A DNA stretch of 63,120 nucleotides from an uncultured Eubacterium sp. (GTDB lineage: Bacteria > Bacillota > Clostridia > Lachnospirales > Lachnospiraceae). The first letter of the stretch is position 1. Every line of letters starts with the position of its first letter. Below, in pieces: positions 25,686 to 34,973 of this stretch. Under the pieces are notes generated by a model. The model ran no database searches and was not told the DNA's origin. It saw nothing but the letters and a program-made list of their open reading frames with translations. The position numbers and the translations under genes are program-made. The stretch covers positions 1-63,120 of the forward strand of contig CAJUTM010000019.1 in NCBI GenBank assembly GCA_910589595.1. The letters run 5' to 3'.

Positions 25686-26774
25686 TCAATAATCAATCGT
25701 CTCCAGATAATTCATATATTTCACAACCATCAGGGCAATCCGGAACGTAATCGCATCTTCAAAAACGCGGAGGTCAAGCCCCGTACTCTTCTGCAGCTTA
25801 TCCAAACGGTATACAAGAGTATTGCGGTGAATGTATAGTTGTCGGGAAGTTTCCGAGACATTGAGATTATTCTCGAAAAATTTATTAATCGTCGACAACG
25901 TTTCCTCATCAAACCTGTCCGGTGTATTGTCCTCAAAAATCTCTTTAATAAACATCTTGCAGAGCGGCAACGGAAGCTGATAAATCAGGCGGCCAATGCC
26001 CAAGTTGCTATACGCCATGACTTTCTTGTCGCTGTAAAATATTTTACCGACATCCAGCGACATTTTTGCCTCTTTATAAGAGCGCGAAACTTCTTTAATA
26101 TCTTTGACAATCGTGCCGTACGCCACATGAACCCGCGACATCGCTTCCGTATTGAGCATGTCTACAATCATCTGCGCCGTCTTTTGCAAATCGTCATACG
26201 TTTCTTTTTCCGACAGCTCTTTTACCAAAATTATATTTTTCTCGTCGACAGCCGTAATAAAATCTTTGTTTGCACCGGCAAAGAGGCCGCGGACCGTCTC
26301 CAGCGCCCCGTTATCTTTTTCTTTGCTTGTCTCAATAATAAACACGACGCGGCGCGCATTCATTTCAATATGTAATTTCTTGGCGCGGTTAAATATATCA
26401 ACAAGAAGAAGATTATCCAATAACAGATTTTTTATAAAGTTGTCCTTGTCGTAGCGCTCCTTATAGGCAACCAGCAGATTTTGGATTTGGAATACTACAA
26501 TCTTACCAATCGTATAAACTTCCTCGGCATCCCCTTTGGCAATCACTACATATTCCAACTGGCTCTCATCAAACACTTTAAAAAACTGATACCCCTGTAA
26601 TACCTGACTATCTGCGGGTGAATCTACAAATGGGCGAACCAGCCGCGCATATTCATGGTTTCCATTCGTCGTCTCTGCCAATATATTGCCTTCTATGTCT
26701 ACTACACTGAGGTCAATCTTCGTAATCCCCTTAACACCATCAATCGTATTTTGCAAAATCTGATTTGATATCAT
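25686..26774 (-). CDS. CdaR/PucR-type transcriptional regulator
   Basis: A 362-residue regulator. The N-terminus is a sugar-diacid-recognition-like sensor (GITKIDLSVVDIEGNILAET), the middle a degenerate nucleotide-cyclase-like domain (ARRVVFIIET, HVAYGTIVKDIKEVSRSYKEA), and the C-terminus the PucR-type helix-turn-helix (FENNLNVSETSRQLYIHRNTLVYRLDKLQ). The ATG at 26774 has GAGGAGG just upstream. It follows the MsmX-type ATPase gene after a terminator and precedes ftsE closely. The ligand is unknown; regulating sugar uptake is an inference from the family and neighbour. Confidence 0.85.
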   Translation of the reverse strand: MISNQILQNTIDGVKGITKIDLSVVDIEGNILAETTNGNHEYARLVRPFVDSPADSQVLQGYQFFKVFDESQLEYVVIAKGDAEEVYTIGKIVVFQIQNLLVAYKERYDKDNFIKNLLLDNLLLVDIFNRAKKLHIEMNARRVVFIIETSKEKDNGALETVRGLFAGANKDFITAVDEKNIILVKELSEKETYDDLQKTAQMIVDMLNTEAMSRVHVAYGTIVKDIKEVSRSYKEAKMSLDVGKIFYSDKKVMAYSNLGIGRLIYQLPLPLCKMFIKEIFEDNTPDRFDEETLSTINKFFENNLNVSETSRQLYIHRNTLVYRLDKLQKSTGLDLRVFEDAITFRIALMVVKYMNYLETIDY

Positions 26775-26833
26775 GTATACCTCCTCATTTTTCCATTTGC
26801 ACCTAATTGTAACACTTTTGCAGTTAAAAGTAA

Positions 26834-26873
26834 AGGCGCTCACCGATGGAAATATTTCCATTGATAAGCGCCT
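26834..26873 (-). terminator. Terminator after the sugar ABC ATPase gene
   Basis: AGGCGCT and AGCGCCT close a long stem that contains the palindrome ATGGAAATATTTCCAT. On the minus strand the stem is followed by a T-rich stretch. It lies just after the stop codon of the gene at 26893-28005. Confidence 0.75.
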
Positions 26874-26892
26874 GAAAAGCTCATTTTGTTAA

Positions 26893-28005
26893 TTAGTTTG
26901 AAATTGTTTCCTGTGTTTCTTTGTCAAATAAATGAATTTTAGCACCGTCCATCGCCAGCTTAATCGTATCTCCCGGACGAGCTGTTGTACGAGGATTTAC
27001 ACGTACCGTAATGTCAAAGGTCTCTACCGTGAAATAGAGGAATACTTCTGCACCGAGCATCTCGTATACTTTAACGGTAGCCTCAAAAGAGGTGTCTGGA
27101 GAGTTGCTGATAAACATCTCCTCATCTTTAATATCTTCCGGACGGATACCAAATGTAACTATCTTGTCCTCGTAACCTCCGTCAATTAATTTCTTCGCCT
27201 TATTTTCCGGCAATTTAATGGAGTTGGAACCAAACATAAGGCGTACGTCAGAACCGGATACTACAACTCTGGCGTCAATGAAATTCATCTGAGGTGAGCC
27301 GATAAATCCGGCAACAAACAAATTGTTCGGCTTCATATACAAATCCAAAGGTGAGTCTACCTGCTGAACGACACCGTCTTTCATAACGACGATACGTGTT
27401 CCCAGTGTCAACGCCTCGGTCTGGTCATGTGTTACATAAATAATCGTACTCTCCAGTCTCTGGTGCAGCTTGGAAATCTCGATACGCATCTGTACACGGA
27501 GTTTTGCGTCCAGATTCGAAAGCGGCTCATCCATCAAAAATACTTTCGGGTCACGGACAATGGCACGTCCCATCGCCACACGCTGTCTCTGTCCACCGGA
27601 TAACGCTTTCGGTTTGCGGTCTAATAAATGTTCAATATCCAAAATCTTAGCAGCTTCATGTACAAGACGGTCAATCTGGTCTTTCGGAACTTTTCTCAGT
27701 TTCAAACCAAATGCCATATTGTCATAAACGGACATATGCGGGTACAACGCATAGTTCTGGAATACCATCGCAATGTCACGGTCCTTTGGCTCTACATCGT
27801 TTACCAGTTTATCCCCAATCCACAACTCACCGCTGGAAATCTCCTCCAAGCCGGCAATCATACGAAGTGTCGTTGATTTACCGCAACCGGACGGACCAAC
27901 GAATATGATAAACTCCCTGTCTTCTATCTCTAAATTAAAGTCCTTAACAGCATGAAAGCCATTCGGGTATACTTTGTTGATATTTTTTAATGATAAACTT
28001 GCCAT
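26893..28005 (-). CDS. MsmX/UgpC-type sugar ABC transporter ATP-binding protein
   Basis: A 370-residue ATPase with Walker A GPSGCGKST, signature LSGGQRQRVAMGRAIV, Walker B VFLMDEPLSNLD and the C-terminal OB-fold (TOBE) regulatory domain (FGIRPEDI). No permease or binding-protein gene is adjacent, which fits an MsmX-like shared ATPase that powers many carbohydrate importers. A strong AGGAGG site precedes the ATG. The upstream 169 bp hold no promoter I would assign with confidence. Confidence 0.92.
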   Translation of the reverse strand: MASLSLKNINKVYPNGFHAVKDFNLEIEDREFIIFVGPSGCGKSTTLRMIAGLEEISSGELWIGDKLVNDVEPKDRDIAMVFQNYALYPHMSVYDNMAFGLKLRKVPKDQIDRLVHEAAKILDIEHLLDRKPKALSGGQRQRVAMGRAIVRDPKVFLMDEPLSNLDAKLRVQMRIEISKLHQRLESTIIYVTHDQTEALTLGTRIVVMKDGVVQQVDSPLDLYMKPNNLFVAGFIGSPQMNFIDARVVVSGSDVRLMFGSNSIKLPENKAKKLIDGGYEDKIVTFGIRPEDIKDEEMFISNSPDTSFEATVKVYEMLGAEVFLYFTVETFDITVRVNPRTTARPGDTIKLAMDGAKIHLFDKETQETISN

Positions 28006-28174
28006 TTCTACTTCCTCCTAGGATTTTTATTTATTGTCTCAAACATCTATGTGATACTATACACCATATCCATCAAAAACACTATATCCAAAATTCACAA
28101 ATCATTTTACTACTTTTCGTGTAATTTGCACATAGGAACGCCCTTTTGACGCCCTGTCCCGCACAGACATTGTG

Positions 28175-29026
28175 TCACAGTTCACTCTCACCAAACCCCT
28201 CTCCCATTACTTCCCTCGCATCCGCGATAATAACAAAGGCTCTCTCGTCCGCTTCCTTGACATATTTTACCATAGCAACAGCCTCTCTGCGGGAGACAAC
28301 ACACATCAGCACCTGCTTTTCCTCTCCGGAATACATTCCGCTTCCCTTTAGCGCCGTTACCCCCCGCTGCAGTTTTTCCATGACAAGTTGCGCTATCTGC
28401 TGTGATTCATCGGAAATCACATACAAAACCTTTGCATAACGCATACCCGCCGTCACTCCGTCCATGATTTTTGACGTCACAAAGACGGCCACAATCGCAT
28501 AGAGCGCCGTGTGGATTCCGAAAATAAGCATGCCGGCGGCAACAATTAAACCATCGACAATTCCTAAAATATTCGGCATGCGCATTACCGGAAAGAGCGG
28601 GTGCATAAGAGAACTGAGCAAATCCGTCCCGCCCGTTGTGCTTCCCGTGCTGAACACAAGCCCCAGACCCACGCCATGCAGGGCGCCTCCCAAAATGGCC
28701 GCCATTAGGTAATCTTTATCTACGGCAGTCAAAATCGGAAGAACAGCCAGAAACACACTGAAACTAAGCATAGCATAGAGCGACTGGAACAGAAAATCCG
28801 TCCCATGCCTCTTTCTTGCCAGAATAAACAAAGGAATATTGAGTGTAACCGTAGTTATCCATACCGGAATGTGAAACAGCGAGTGCAGAATAATTCCCAC
28901 ACCGGAAAAACCACCGGTAACCATGGACAGTGGTTCATATATAAAATTTGTTCCCAACGCCATAAGAAATGTCCCTATTGTGATAGCACCATAGGAACAT
29001 ATCTTCTTTTTCCATATGATGGACAT
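28175..29026 (-). CDS. YitT-family membrane protein (DUF161 + DUF2179)
   Basis: A 283-residue protein with five or so transmembrane segments (GTFLMALGTNFIYEPLSMVTGGFSGVGIIL is the family start; TGSTTGGTDLLSSL is characteristic). A C-terminal cytosolic DUF2179 domain follows (YSGEEKQVLMCVVSRREAVAMVKYVKEADERAFVIIADAREVMGEGF). The transport role is not established. The ATG lies 4 bases after the end of the glycosyltransferase gene, whose last codons hold its GGAGG site. Confidence 0.9.
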   Translation of the reverse strand: MSIIWKKKICSYGAITIGTFLMALGTNFIYEPLSMVTGGFSGVGIILHSLFHIPVWITTVTLNIPLFILARKRHGTDFLFQSLYAMLSFSVFLAVLPILTAVDKDYLMAAILGGALHGVGLGLVFSTGSTTGGTDLLSSLMHPLFPVMRMPNILGIVDGLIVAAGMLIFGIHTALYAIVAVFVTSKIMDGVTAGMRYAKVLYVISDESQQIAQLVMEKLQRGVTALKGSGMYSGEEKQVLMCVVSRREAVAMVKYVKEADERAFVIIADAREVMGEGFGESEL

Positions 29027-29029
29027 CCA

Positions 29030-29767
29030 TTACCTCCAAAACTTCTTTTTAGTATTATAGTCGTCCATTTTTCTGTTAAATATACGCTTTCGAAAAGAAT
29101 GCGAGTATGGTATTTTCACAAACCAGCGGTACACGCTGCCCAAATACATTTTCTGTATCCACACCGGAACGTGTACGTTTTCCTTTAATATCAGAGGCAT
29201 TACGCTTCCCGCCACAAAACAGAGTCTGGCATTAATCTTTGATTTATTGTTTTCCAGCCACTCCTCCTGCTCGGTACTCGCCATCGACAGAAAGACTACA
29301 TCCGGCAATTTTGTATTAATATCGTTTATCAGCGCCTCTTCCGTCACTTTTCCGTCTGCCACATAGATACCCGCTATCTGCTCCTGCGGAAAATGGTCTT
29401 TCCAAACCTGATAAAAAACTTTCGCCTCCTTGGCATTGCGCAGGACAAGATAAATTGATTTGCCGTATAAATGAGGAGACTCCAACAAATCCAACACGCC
29501 GTGATAATCGACTATCATACCGCCCGTCTGCAGCACATCTACATGATGTGCCGACAGGATGGCCTTTTCTCCCGGCAAAACCAAATCGGCCTCTTTTAAA
29601 GTTGTCTGAACCAAATCATTTTTGTCATAGGCATCAATATAATCTAACGATATCATATGTACAATATTCAGATAATCATTCTCTAAATAGTTTTGTAATT
29701 CTTCCAGACAGGTCTCCTGGGTCAATAAATCTACTTCGATATCCATAACCTTAACTTTGGTTCCCAT
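29030..29767 (-). CDS. WecG/TagA/CpsF-family glycosyltransferase
   Basis: A 245-residue glycosyltransferase of the TagA family, which adds N-acetylmannosamine-type sugars to lipid-linked precursors of wall teichoic acid or other polymers. Family features are DGKVTEEALINDINTKLPDVVFLSMASTEQEEWLENN and the GSVM segment. The usual catalytic Asp-containing stretch is diverged (VLPGEKAILSAHHV). It sits between the LytR_C protein gene (29 bp) and yitT (4 bp), in one envelope operon. The exact acceptor is unknown. Confidence 0.8.
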   Translation of the reverse strand: MGTKVKVMDIEVDLLTQETCLEELQNYLENDYLNIVHMISLDYIDAYDKNDLVQTTLKEADLVLPGEKAILSAHHVDVLQTGGMIVDYHGVLDLLESPHLYGKSIYLVLRNAKEAKVFYQVWKDHFPQEQIAGIYVADGKVTEEALINDINTKLPDVVFLSMASTEQEEWLENNKSKINARLCFVAGSVMPLILKENVHVPVWIQKMYLGSVYRWFVKIPYSHSFRKRIFNRKMDDYNTKKKFWR

Positions 29768-29796
29768 CTTCCCTGCCTCCTCTTCTTATTTTTTCA

Positions 29797-30912
29797 TTAG
29801 GACAAATCGTCATTTGTTCCTAAAACAATTTCCACGTCCGCGCCGCTGCCCAACTTGGAAGTCAGTTTCAATACCGGAGATTTAAAATACTTTTCAAATT
29901 TCTCCCCCGTTTTCTTTTTACTGGTATAAATCGTTGTTGTCTTGCGCAAATCGCCTGTCGCATTGTCAATCCCTTTTACGACAAAACCGGCTTCCTCAAG
30001 TTTTTTCTGGTACTTGGCGGCAAGACCCGTAATTTTGCTTCCGTTGTAAATGAAAACCGTCGTTCCAGAAGCGACTTTTGTGTTGACGGCAGACTTGCCC
30101 TGAGGCTTTGCATAAGACTTCTTTTCCCATATGCCATCGACAAATTCCTGATTCTTTTGTTTGTTCAATTGGAATGCACCGGATGATTCCGAGCCAAATG
30201 CCTGATGTGTGTAAATCAAATCCCTCTTAACCTGAATCAAGTCCTTCGCATAGCGCTGCTTTTGGGATAATGTGATATTACTAATTAGCGTATCCCATTT
30301 TCTCTCAATTAAATCATTCATTGCTTCTTCATCTTTACATTGTGCCGCTTCGTCTAGCAATACTTTCGTCGGACGGTAAATTATTTTCTTCCCCGTCTCA
30401 CGCTCAAAACATTTTTTAAACTCTGACGATTTCATTGCGGTAAAATAGCCGATATCCGCCTTATATGCCTCCTGCAAAATCAGAATACCATACTCGTAAG
30501 CAACGTCTCCGCTAAAATATTCATTGAGTTTTGACATCGTTACCATTTGTGGCAGTTTACCGCTCTTCTCCAGTAGTTTCTGATAATTTTTACCGGAAAT
30601 GGTAACTTGTGTATTTACCGGAATGGTAATATAGGTTAAATTCTTTGTTCCGCTGTCAAACAACTCCAGTACCATTGCCTCTATCCGATTTGTCTTGTCA
30701 TCAAAACTGTATATTAAATTGCTAGATTCATTTCCCGCGTTAATGTCCATGACGTGCTCATACTGTGTACTTCTCTCCACGCGCGCTGTCTTTTTTAAAA
30801 ACGTAATGGTAAGATAATAACTTAAAACACCCACACCAAGCAACAGTAAAATAACTCCGATTGTCTTAAGAAACGGAATCAGAATAATCTGCGCTATACT
30901 ACGGTTTCTCAT
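29797..30912 (-). CDS. Membrane-anchored LytR C-terminal-domain protein (degenerate LCP-like)
   Basis: A 371-residue protein with one N-terminal transmembrane helix (about residues 15-37). The external middle region has the outline of an LCP transferase (ITIPVNTQVTISGKN, KLPQMVTMSKLNEYF) but I do not see the conserved Arg/Asp catalytic set of true LCP enzymes. A LytR_C domain forms the end (TTVFIYNGSKITGLAAKYQKKLEEAGFVVKGIDNATGDLRKTTTIY). It is first in an operon with the TagA-like gene, so it may help deliver or regulate a wall polymer. A consensus promoter lies upstream. Confidence 0.7.
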   Translation of the reverse strand: MRNRSIAQIILIPFLKTIGVILLLLGVGVLSYYLTITFLKKTARVERSTQYEHVMDINAGNESSNLIYSFDDKTNRIEAMVLELFDSGTKNLTYITIPVNTQVTISGKNYQKLLEKSGKLPQMVTMSKLNEYFSGDVAYEYGILILQEAYKADIGYFTAMKSSEFKKCFERETGKKIIYRPTKVLLDEAAQCKDEEAMNDLIERKWDTLISNITLSQKQRYAKDLIQVKRDLIYTHQAFGSESSGAFQLNKQKNQEFVDGIWEKKSYAKPQGKSAVNTKVASGTTVFIYNGSKITGLAAKYQKKLEEAGFVVKGIDNATGDLRKTTTIYTSKKKTGEKFEKYFKSPVLKLTSKLGSGADVEIVLGTNDDLS

Positions 30913-30958
30913 ATTTTTCCCTCCCTGAAAATCATTGCTCTAAAAATCCGTATTTTAC

Positions 30959-30987
30959 ATTATAACAGATATGGTAAAATTATACAA
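30959..30987 (-). promoter_or_regulatory. Promoter of the LytR_C-tagA-yitT operon
   Basis: On the minus strand TTGTAT and TATAAT are 17 bp apart, about 50 bases before the ATG at 30912. Confidence 0.7.
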
Positions 30988-31005
30988 CTTCACATTTTTT
31001 AGATT

Positions 31006-31022
31006 TTTTACATAAATTTTAC
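31006..31022 (+). promoter_or_regulatory. Pho-box-like direct repeat upstream of the Na/Pi transporter
   Basis: TTTTAC occurs at 31006-31011 and again at 31017-31022, an 11-bp period, directly before an AT-rich TATATA stretch. PhoP binds 6-bp repeats of the form TT(A/C/T)ACA at 11-bp period. The same spacing is seen near the phoP-like gene (34908-34924). Assignment is an inference. Confidence 0.35.
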
Positions 31023-31089
31023 TTATATATCTCTCTGATTTTACAAAGCCATGATACCGTTATCTCATAATGAAAAAGGAGGTATCAAA

Positions 31090-32766
31090 ATGAATATTCT
31101 TACTATTTTATCCATGATTGGGGGATTAGCGCTGTTTCTTTACGGAATGCACATTTTAGGGGAAGGACTGGCGAAACTTTCAGGCGGAAAACTGGAAACA
31201 TTTCTCTCTAAAATGACCGACACCCCCCTAAAAGGGGTGCTGCTCGGCGCAGGAACGACGGCCGTCATCCAATCCTCTTCAGCGACTACCGTCATGGTCG
31301 TCGGTTTTGTCAATTCCGGCATTATGCAGTTAAAACAAGCGGTCGGAATTATCATGGGCGCGAATATCGGAACAACGATTACATCATGGATTTTGAGTCT
31401 GTCCGGCATAGAAAGCGATTCTGTCTTTGTTATGCTGCTAAAACCGGAAGCCTTTTCACCGATACTGGCAATCGTTGGCGTTTTCTTTCTAATGTTCAGT
31501 AAATCGGAGCAAAAAAGGGAAGCCGGAGGCATTTTATTAGGTTTTGCCATTTTGATGTTTGGTATGGATACTATGAGTACTGCTGTTGAACCTCTAAAAA
31601 ATGTACCCGCATTCACGCAATTATTTGTCGCTTTTTCAAATCCTTTTATTGGCATCCTTATGGGCACGATACTAACTGCTATCATACAAAGTTCCTCGGC
31701 ATCCATAGGTATTCTGCAGGCTCTTTGTGCGACGGGAACCGTTCCTTTTTCTGCCGTCCTTCCGATTATTATGGGACAAAATATAGGAACCTGTATTACA
31801 GCGCTCTTATCCTCTGCAGGAGCGAATACAAATGCCAAAAGAGCCGCATTTATTCATTTATATTTCAATATAATCGGAACAACAGTATTTACGGGCGTTT
31901 TCTATCTCGTACATGCGTTTTTCCCATTTGCTTTCTTAAATCAAATTGCCACACCAGCAGGGATAGCAATCATTCATTCCTGTTTTAATATTGCCGCTAC
32001 AATCCTTTTGCTTCCATTTTCCCAGCAATTAGTGCGTTTCGCAAAACTTTCCGTTCCTGAAAAAAGTTCTGCTCCAAAGCAGAAACTCCCGCCGGAACTG
32101 ACCGCATTATCTCACATGGACAGACGTTTTCTTGATAATCCGCCATTTGCCCTGAAACAATGTAAAACAGCAACCGGCGGCATGTTGTCATTAGCCGGTG
32201 AAACAGCGGAAAAAACAATTTTGCTAATTTCTGATTATAGCGAAAAAAAAGCGGACGCCGTGAAAAAACTGGAACATTATGTTGATTTATACGAAGATAA
32301 AATAAATAATTATTTGTTTGAAATCTCCCAATATCCGTTATCAAAATCGGATTCGAAAGAGTTGTCGCTGATGCAGCACTGTCTCGGTAATATTGAACGC
32401 ATCGCGGATTATTCACTGGACGTCGCCATCCGCATGAAAAAAATGAAAAAGAAAAAACTTTCTTTCTCAAAAGACGCAAAAGAAGATTTGGCATTATATC
32501 ACGAAATCGTTTTGGCTCTTGTAAAAAATACAATACATTATTGGGAAACATATGATACTATCGCCGCAAATGATGCTTTCCGGTTGGAAAATGAGAGGAG
32601 CCGCATTGAAAAACGAATCACGAAAAACCACAAAAAACGTCTGAAAAAGGAAAAGTGCAGTGTCGATATGGGCTTCATTCTATCAGATATTCTACTTGGA
32701 TTAAAGAAAATAGCCGAACACTGTATTCGTATTATTGATGTCGTACAATCTGCTCATTTGGACTAG
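31090..32766 (+). CDS. Na/Pi cotransporter family protein with PhoU-like tail
   Basis: A 558-residue membrane protein (NptA/PNaS family). The two inverted transport repeats each carry a QSSS motif: VIQSSSATTVMVVGFVNSG and IIQSSSASIGILQALC. The C-terminal 190 residues are a cytosolic PhoU-like helical domain (KKLEHYVDLYEDKINNYL, LSLMQHCLGNIERIADYSLDVA). It would import phosphate driven by sodium. The ATG at 31090 has AAAAAGGAGG upstream; an in-frame ATG at 31051 does not. It converges with the PhoR-like kinase gene. Confidence 0.92.
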   Translation: MNILTILSMIGGLALFLYGMHILGEGLAKLSGGKLETFLSKMTDTPLKGVLLGAGTTAVIQSSSATTVMVVGFVNSGIMQLKQAVGIIMGANIGTTITSWILSLSGIESDSVFVMLLKPEAFSPILAIVGVFFLMFSKSEQKREAGGILLGFAILMFGMDTMSTAVEPLKNVPAFTQLFVAFSNPFIGILMGTILTAIIQSSSASIGILQALCATGTVPFSAVLPIIMGQNIGTCITALLSSAGANTNAKRAAFIHLYFNIIGTTVFTGVFYLVHAFFPFAFLNQIATPAGIAIIHSCFNIAATILLLPFSQQLVRFAKLSVPEKSSAPKQKLPPELTALSHMDRRFLDNPPFALKQCKTATGGMLSLAGETAEKTILLISDYSEKKADAVKKLEHYVDLYEDKINNYLFEISQYPLSKSDSKELSLMQHCLGNIERIADYSLDVAIRMKKMKKKKLSFSKDAKEDLALYHEIVLALVKNTIHYWETYDTIAANDAFRLENERSRIEKRITKNHKKRLKKEKCSVDMGFILSDILLGLKKIAEHCIRIIDVVQSAHLD

Positions 32767-32812
32767 TACAATGAAAATTAAGTCTTTGATATATTCACGT
32801 AGGATAATTGTT

Positions 32813-34126
32813 TCAGATACAAGAAAGAAAATCGACGCAAATCGTCGTTCCGATACCTACATCACTATCCAATGAGATAGATGCCTTATGGACTTCAACA
32901 ATATGTTTTACAATTGCCAAACCAAGACCGGTACCGCCGGTCTTTTTTGAGCGGCTTTTATCCACACGAAAAAAGCGTTCGAATACACGCTTTTGATACT
33001 TTTGCGATATCCCAATCCCATCATCCTGAATAATCAATTGATTGGTAACCGTTACCCATACATGTCCGCCCTTTTGATTATAACGAATGGCATTATCGCA
33101 CAAATTGTAAAGTAATTCCTGAATCAATTCTCTGTTTGCATGAATCAAGAGAGGGGTTCCTTTTAGAGAAAGGGAAATTCCATGTTTATCTGCTACCGGT
33201 TTCAGCATATCCATACAATCTTTGCAAAGTTCATAGACATCGACAGTATCAAAAGAGATTTTATGCTCCAGAGGAGAATCTAATTCAGACAATTGTAAGA
33301 TGTCATCAATAAGAGCCAACAGCCTTTGGGCATTCTTATGGATTTCCTCGGCAAAATGCCGTCCCTCCTTTTTGGATGCCATTCCATTGGCAATTAATTC
33401 TGAATAACCGGATATAGAAGTCAGCGGAGTTTTTAATTCATGACTTACATTGGCTGTAAATTCCTGTCTGGCTTTCGCATTTCGCAACGCTTCCTTATGT
33501 TGGGAACTTATCCGCTCAATAAGAGGCATAAGTTCTTTATATGTAGTTACTTCACCCAAATGATTCATATCCGCAGCCATTTGTTCAATTGGCCGGACAA
33601 ACACCTTTGTGAGGTGTCTGGCTGTACCAACGGATATCAGAAAGGCTAATATGGCAATCAGCACCGTAAACGGCAGTGTATTTCTGTACACACTCCATAT
33701 ACTCCCCGCCTCCTTTGCGATTCGAATGACTGTTCCGTCATCCATTTTCTTAGCATAAAAGAATATATTCTTCTCCATCGTCTGCGACTTTCTGATACAG
33801 AAGCCTTCCCCCTTTTGCACTGCCTGTTTTACCTCCGGCCTGTCTCTGTGATTATCGAGTTCCATTCCCTTTGTATAACTGTCATACGATACGGAACCAT
33901 CCCCCGAAATCCAAGAAATCCTCAACTCGTCTTCCGGTTTTACAAAACCCCGTTCTTTCATCTGCTCCAATAAATCCAAGTCATCTATTAATTCTGCGAA
34001 AGAACAGAGGTCGGAATACACTTCATTTTGAAATAAACGATAAGATACAATCGTCGTAAGGCATACCGTCACAATAATGGAAATGGCAACTACTAATATG
34101 AAATTCAAATTAATTCTTTTTCTCAT
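32813..34126 (-). CDS. Sensor histidine kinase, PhoR-like
   Basis: A 437-residue kinase with two transmembrane helices (about 8-30 and 150-170) flanking an extracytoplasmic domain. A HAMP-like linker follows (RHLTKVFVRPIEQMAADMNHL). The H box is NVSHELKTPLTSISGY and the ATPase motifs are LLYNLCDNAIRYN, IQDDGIGIS and TGLGLAIVKHI. It overlaps the regulator gene by 4 bases (ATGA). The Na/Pi transporter next door points to phosphate sensing. Confidence 0.92.
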   Translation of the reverse strand: MRKRINLNFILVVAISIIVTVCLTTIVSYRLFQNEVYSDLCSFAELIDDLDLLEQMKERGFVKPEDELRISWISGDGSVSYDSYTKGMELDNHRDRPEVKQAVQKGEGFCIRKSQTMEKNIFFYAKKMDDGTVIRIAKEAGSIWSVYRNTLPFTVLIAILAFLISVGTARHLTKVFVRPIEQMAADMNHLGEVTTYKELMPLIERISSQHKEALRNAKARQEFTANVSHELKTPLTSISGYSELIANGMASKKEGRHFAEEIHKNAQRLLALIDDILQLSELDSPLEHKISFDTVDVYELCKDCMDMLKPVADKHGISLSLKGTPLLIHANRELIQELLYNLCDNAIRYNQKGGHVWVTVTNQLIIQDDGIGISQKYQKRVFERFFRVDKSRSKKTGGTGLGLAIVKHIVEVHKASISLDSDVGIGTTICVDFLSCI

Positions 34127-34809
34127 TCACATACTCCTTTATCAGCCAAGTACCCTACATTTCTTACCGTTCTAATTGCCTTTCCCGCAGTTCCTAATTT
34201 CTTTCTCAATGTCTTAATATGTACATCCAGCGTTCTTGATTCGCCAATAAAATCTATCCCCCATACTTTTTCCATCAATACTTCTCTTGTCATGACCATA
34301 CCGGCATTCTGTATAAGAAAAGATAAAAGCTCAAACTCCTTATAAGTCAGCTCAATCGGCACATCCGAAACCTTACACGACCGATTCGCTCTGGATAAAA
34401 TAATATCTGACAGAATAAGGACATCCTCTGGCTCATCCGGTTCTGTTCTCCTGAGAAGAGCCTTTACACGCGATATCAGTTCCATAATCCCAAAAGGCTT
34501 TACTATGTAATCATCCGCGCCTGAATCCAAACCTTTTACTTTATCCATCTCTGTTGTCTTTGCCGTCACCATTATGATAGGAAGATTCTTTGTATCAGGC
34601 TCTGCACGCAATTTTTTCAAAACAGATATTCCATCTTCATCAGGGAGCATAATATCCAGCAAAATCAGAGATGGTTTACCATTTTCCATACAGGCAAAAA
34701 AATCAGAAGCGCACTCAAAGCCTGTGGTAGCATAGCCGCTGTTTTTTAACGCAAACAATTCAATTTCCCGAATATTGGCGTCGTCCTCAACAATATATAC
34801 GGTTTGCAT
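34123..34809 (-). CDS. PhoB/PhoP-like response regulator
   Basis: A 228-residue OmpR-type regulator: VEDDANIREI, phospho-Asp in LILLDIMLPDEDG, Lys in YIVKPFG, and a winged helix ending KAIRTVRNVGYLADKG. It overlaps its kinase partner by 4 bases and is divergent from the SDR gene. A TTGACG/TATTAT promoter lies upstream. Confidence 0.92.
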   Translation of the reverse strand: MQTVYIVEDDANIREIELFALKNSGYATTGFECASDFFACMENGKPSLILLDIMLPDEDGISVLKKLRAEPDTKNLPIIMVTAKTTEMDKVKGLDSGADDYIVKPFGIMELISRVKALLRRTEPDEPEDVLILSDIILSRANRSCKVSDVPIELTYKEFELLSFLIQNAGMVMTREVLMEKVWGIDFIGESRTLDVHIKTLRKKLGTAGKAIRTVRNVGYLADKGVCE

Positions 34810-34852
34810 CTTATCACCTCTTTGACTACTAAACTACGTCTGTTTATTTAGA

Positions 34853-34881
34853 ATAATAAAGAATAACTTCTAATGCGTCAA
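34853..34881 (-). promoter_or_regulatory. Promoter of the PhoPR-like operon
   Basis: On the minus strand TTGACG and TATTAT are 17 bp apart. It stands back to back with the SDR promoter, 21 bp away. Confidence 0.75.
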
Positions 34882-34902
34882 TAGTTGAAGAACAGGTTTT
34901 TC

Positions 34903-34931
34903 TTGAATTTCACTTGAATGTCACTTACAAT
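34903..34931 (+). promoter_or_regulatory. Promoter of the SDR gene, with overlapping direct repeat
   Basis: TTGAAT and TACAAT are 17 bp apart. The spacer contains TTTCAC (34908) and TGTCAC (34919) at an 11-bp period, a Pho-box-like arrangement that could let the adjacent regulator control both directions. Confidence 0.65.
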
Positions 34932-34973
34932 AAAGAACAAATAAGAAAGCGACTGCGCAGAAATGAGGAAACT

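Noticed and set aside
30913..31089. Riboswitch in front of the Na/Pi transporter
   Set aside because: The region is AT-rich with direct repeats but no conserved riboswitch core was recognised.
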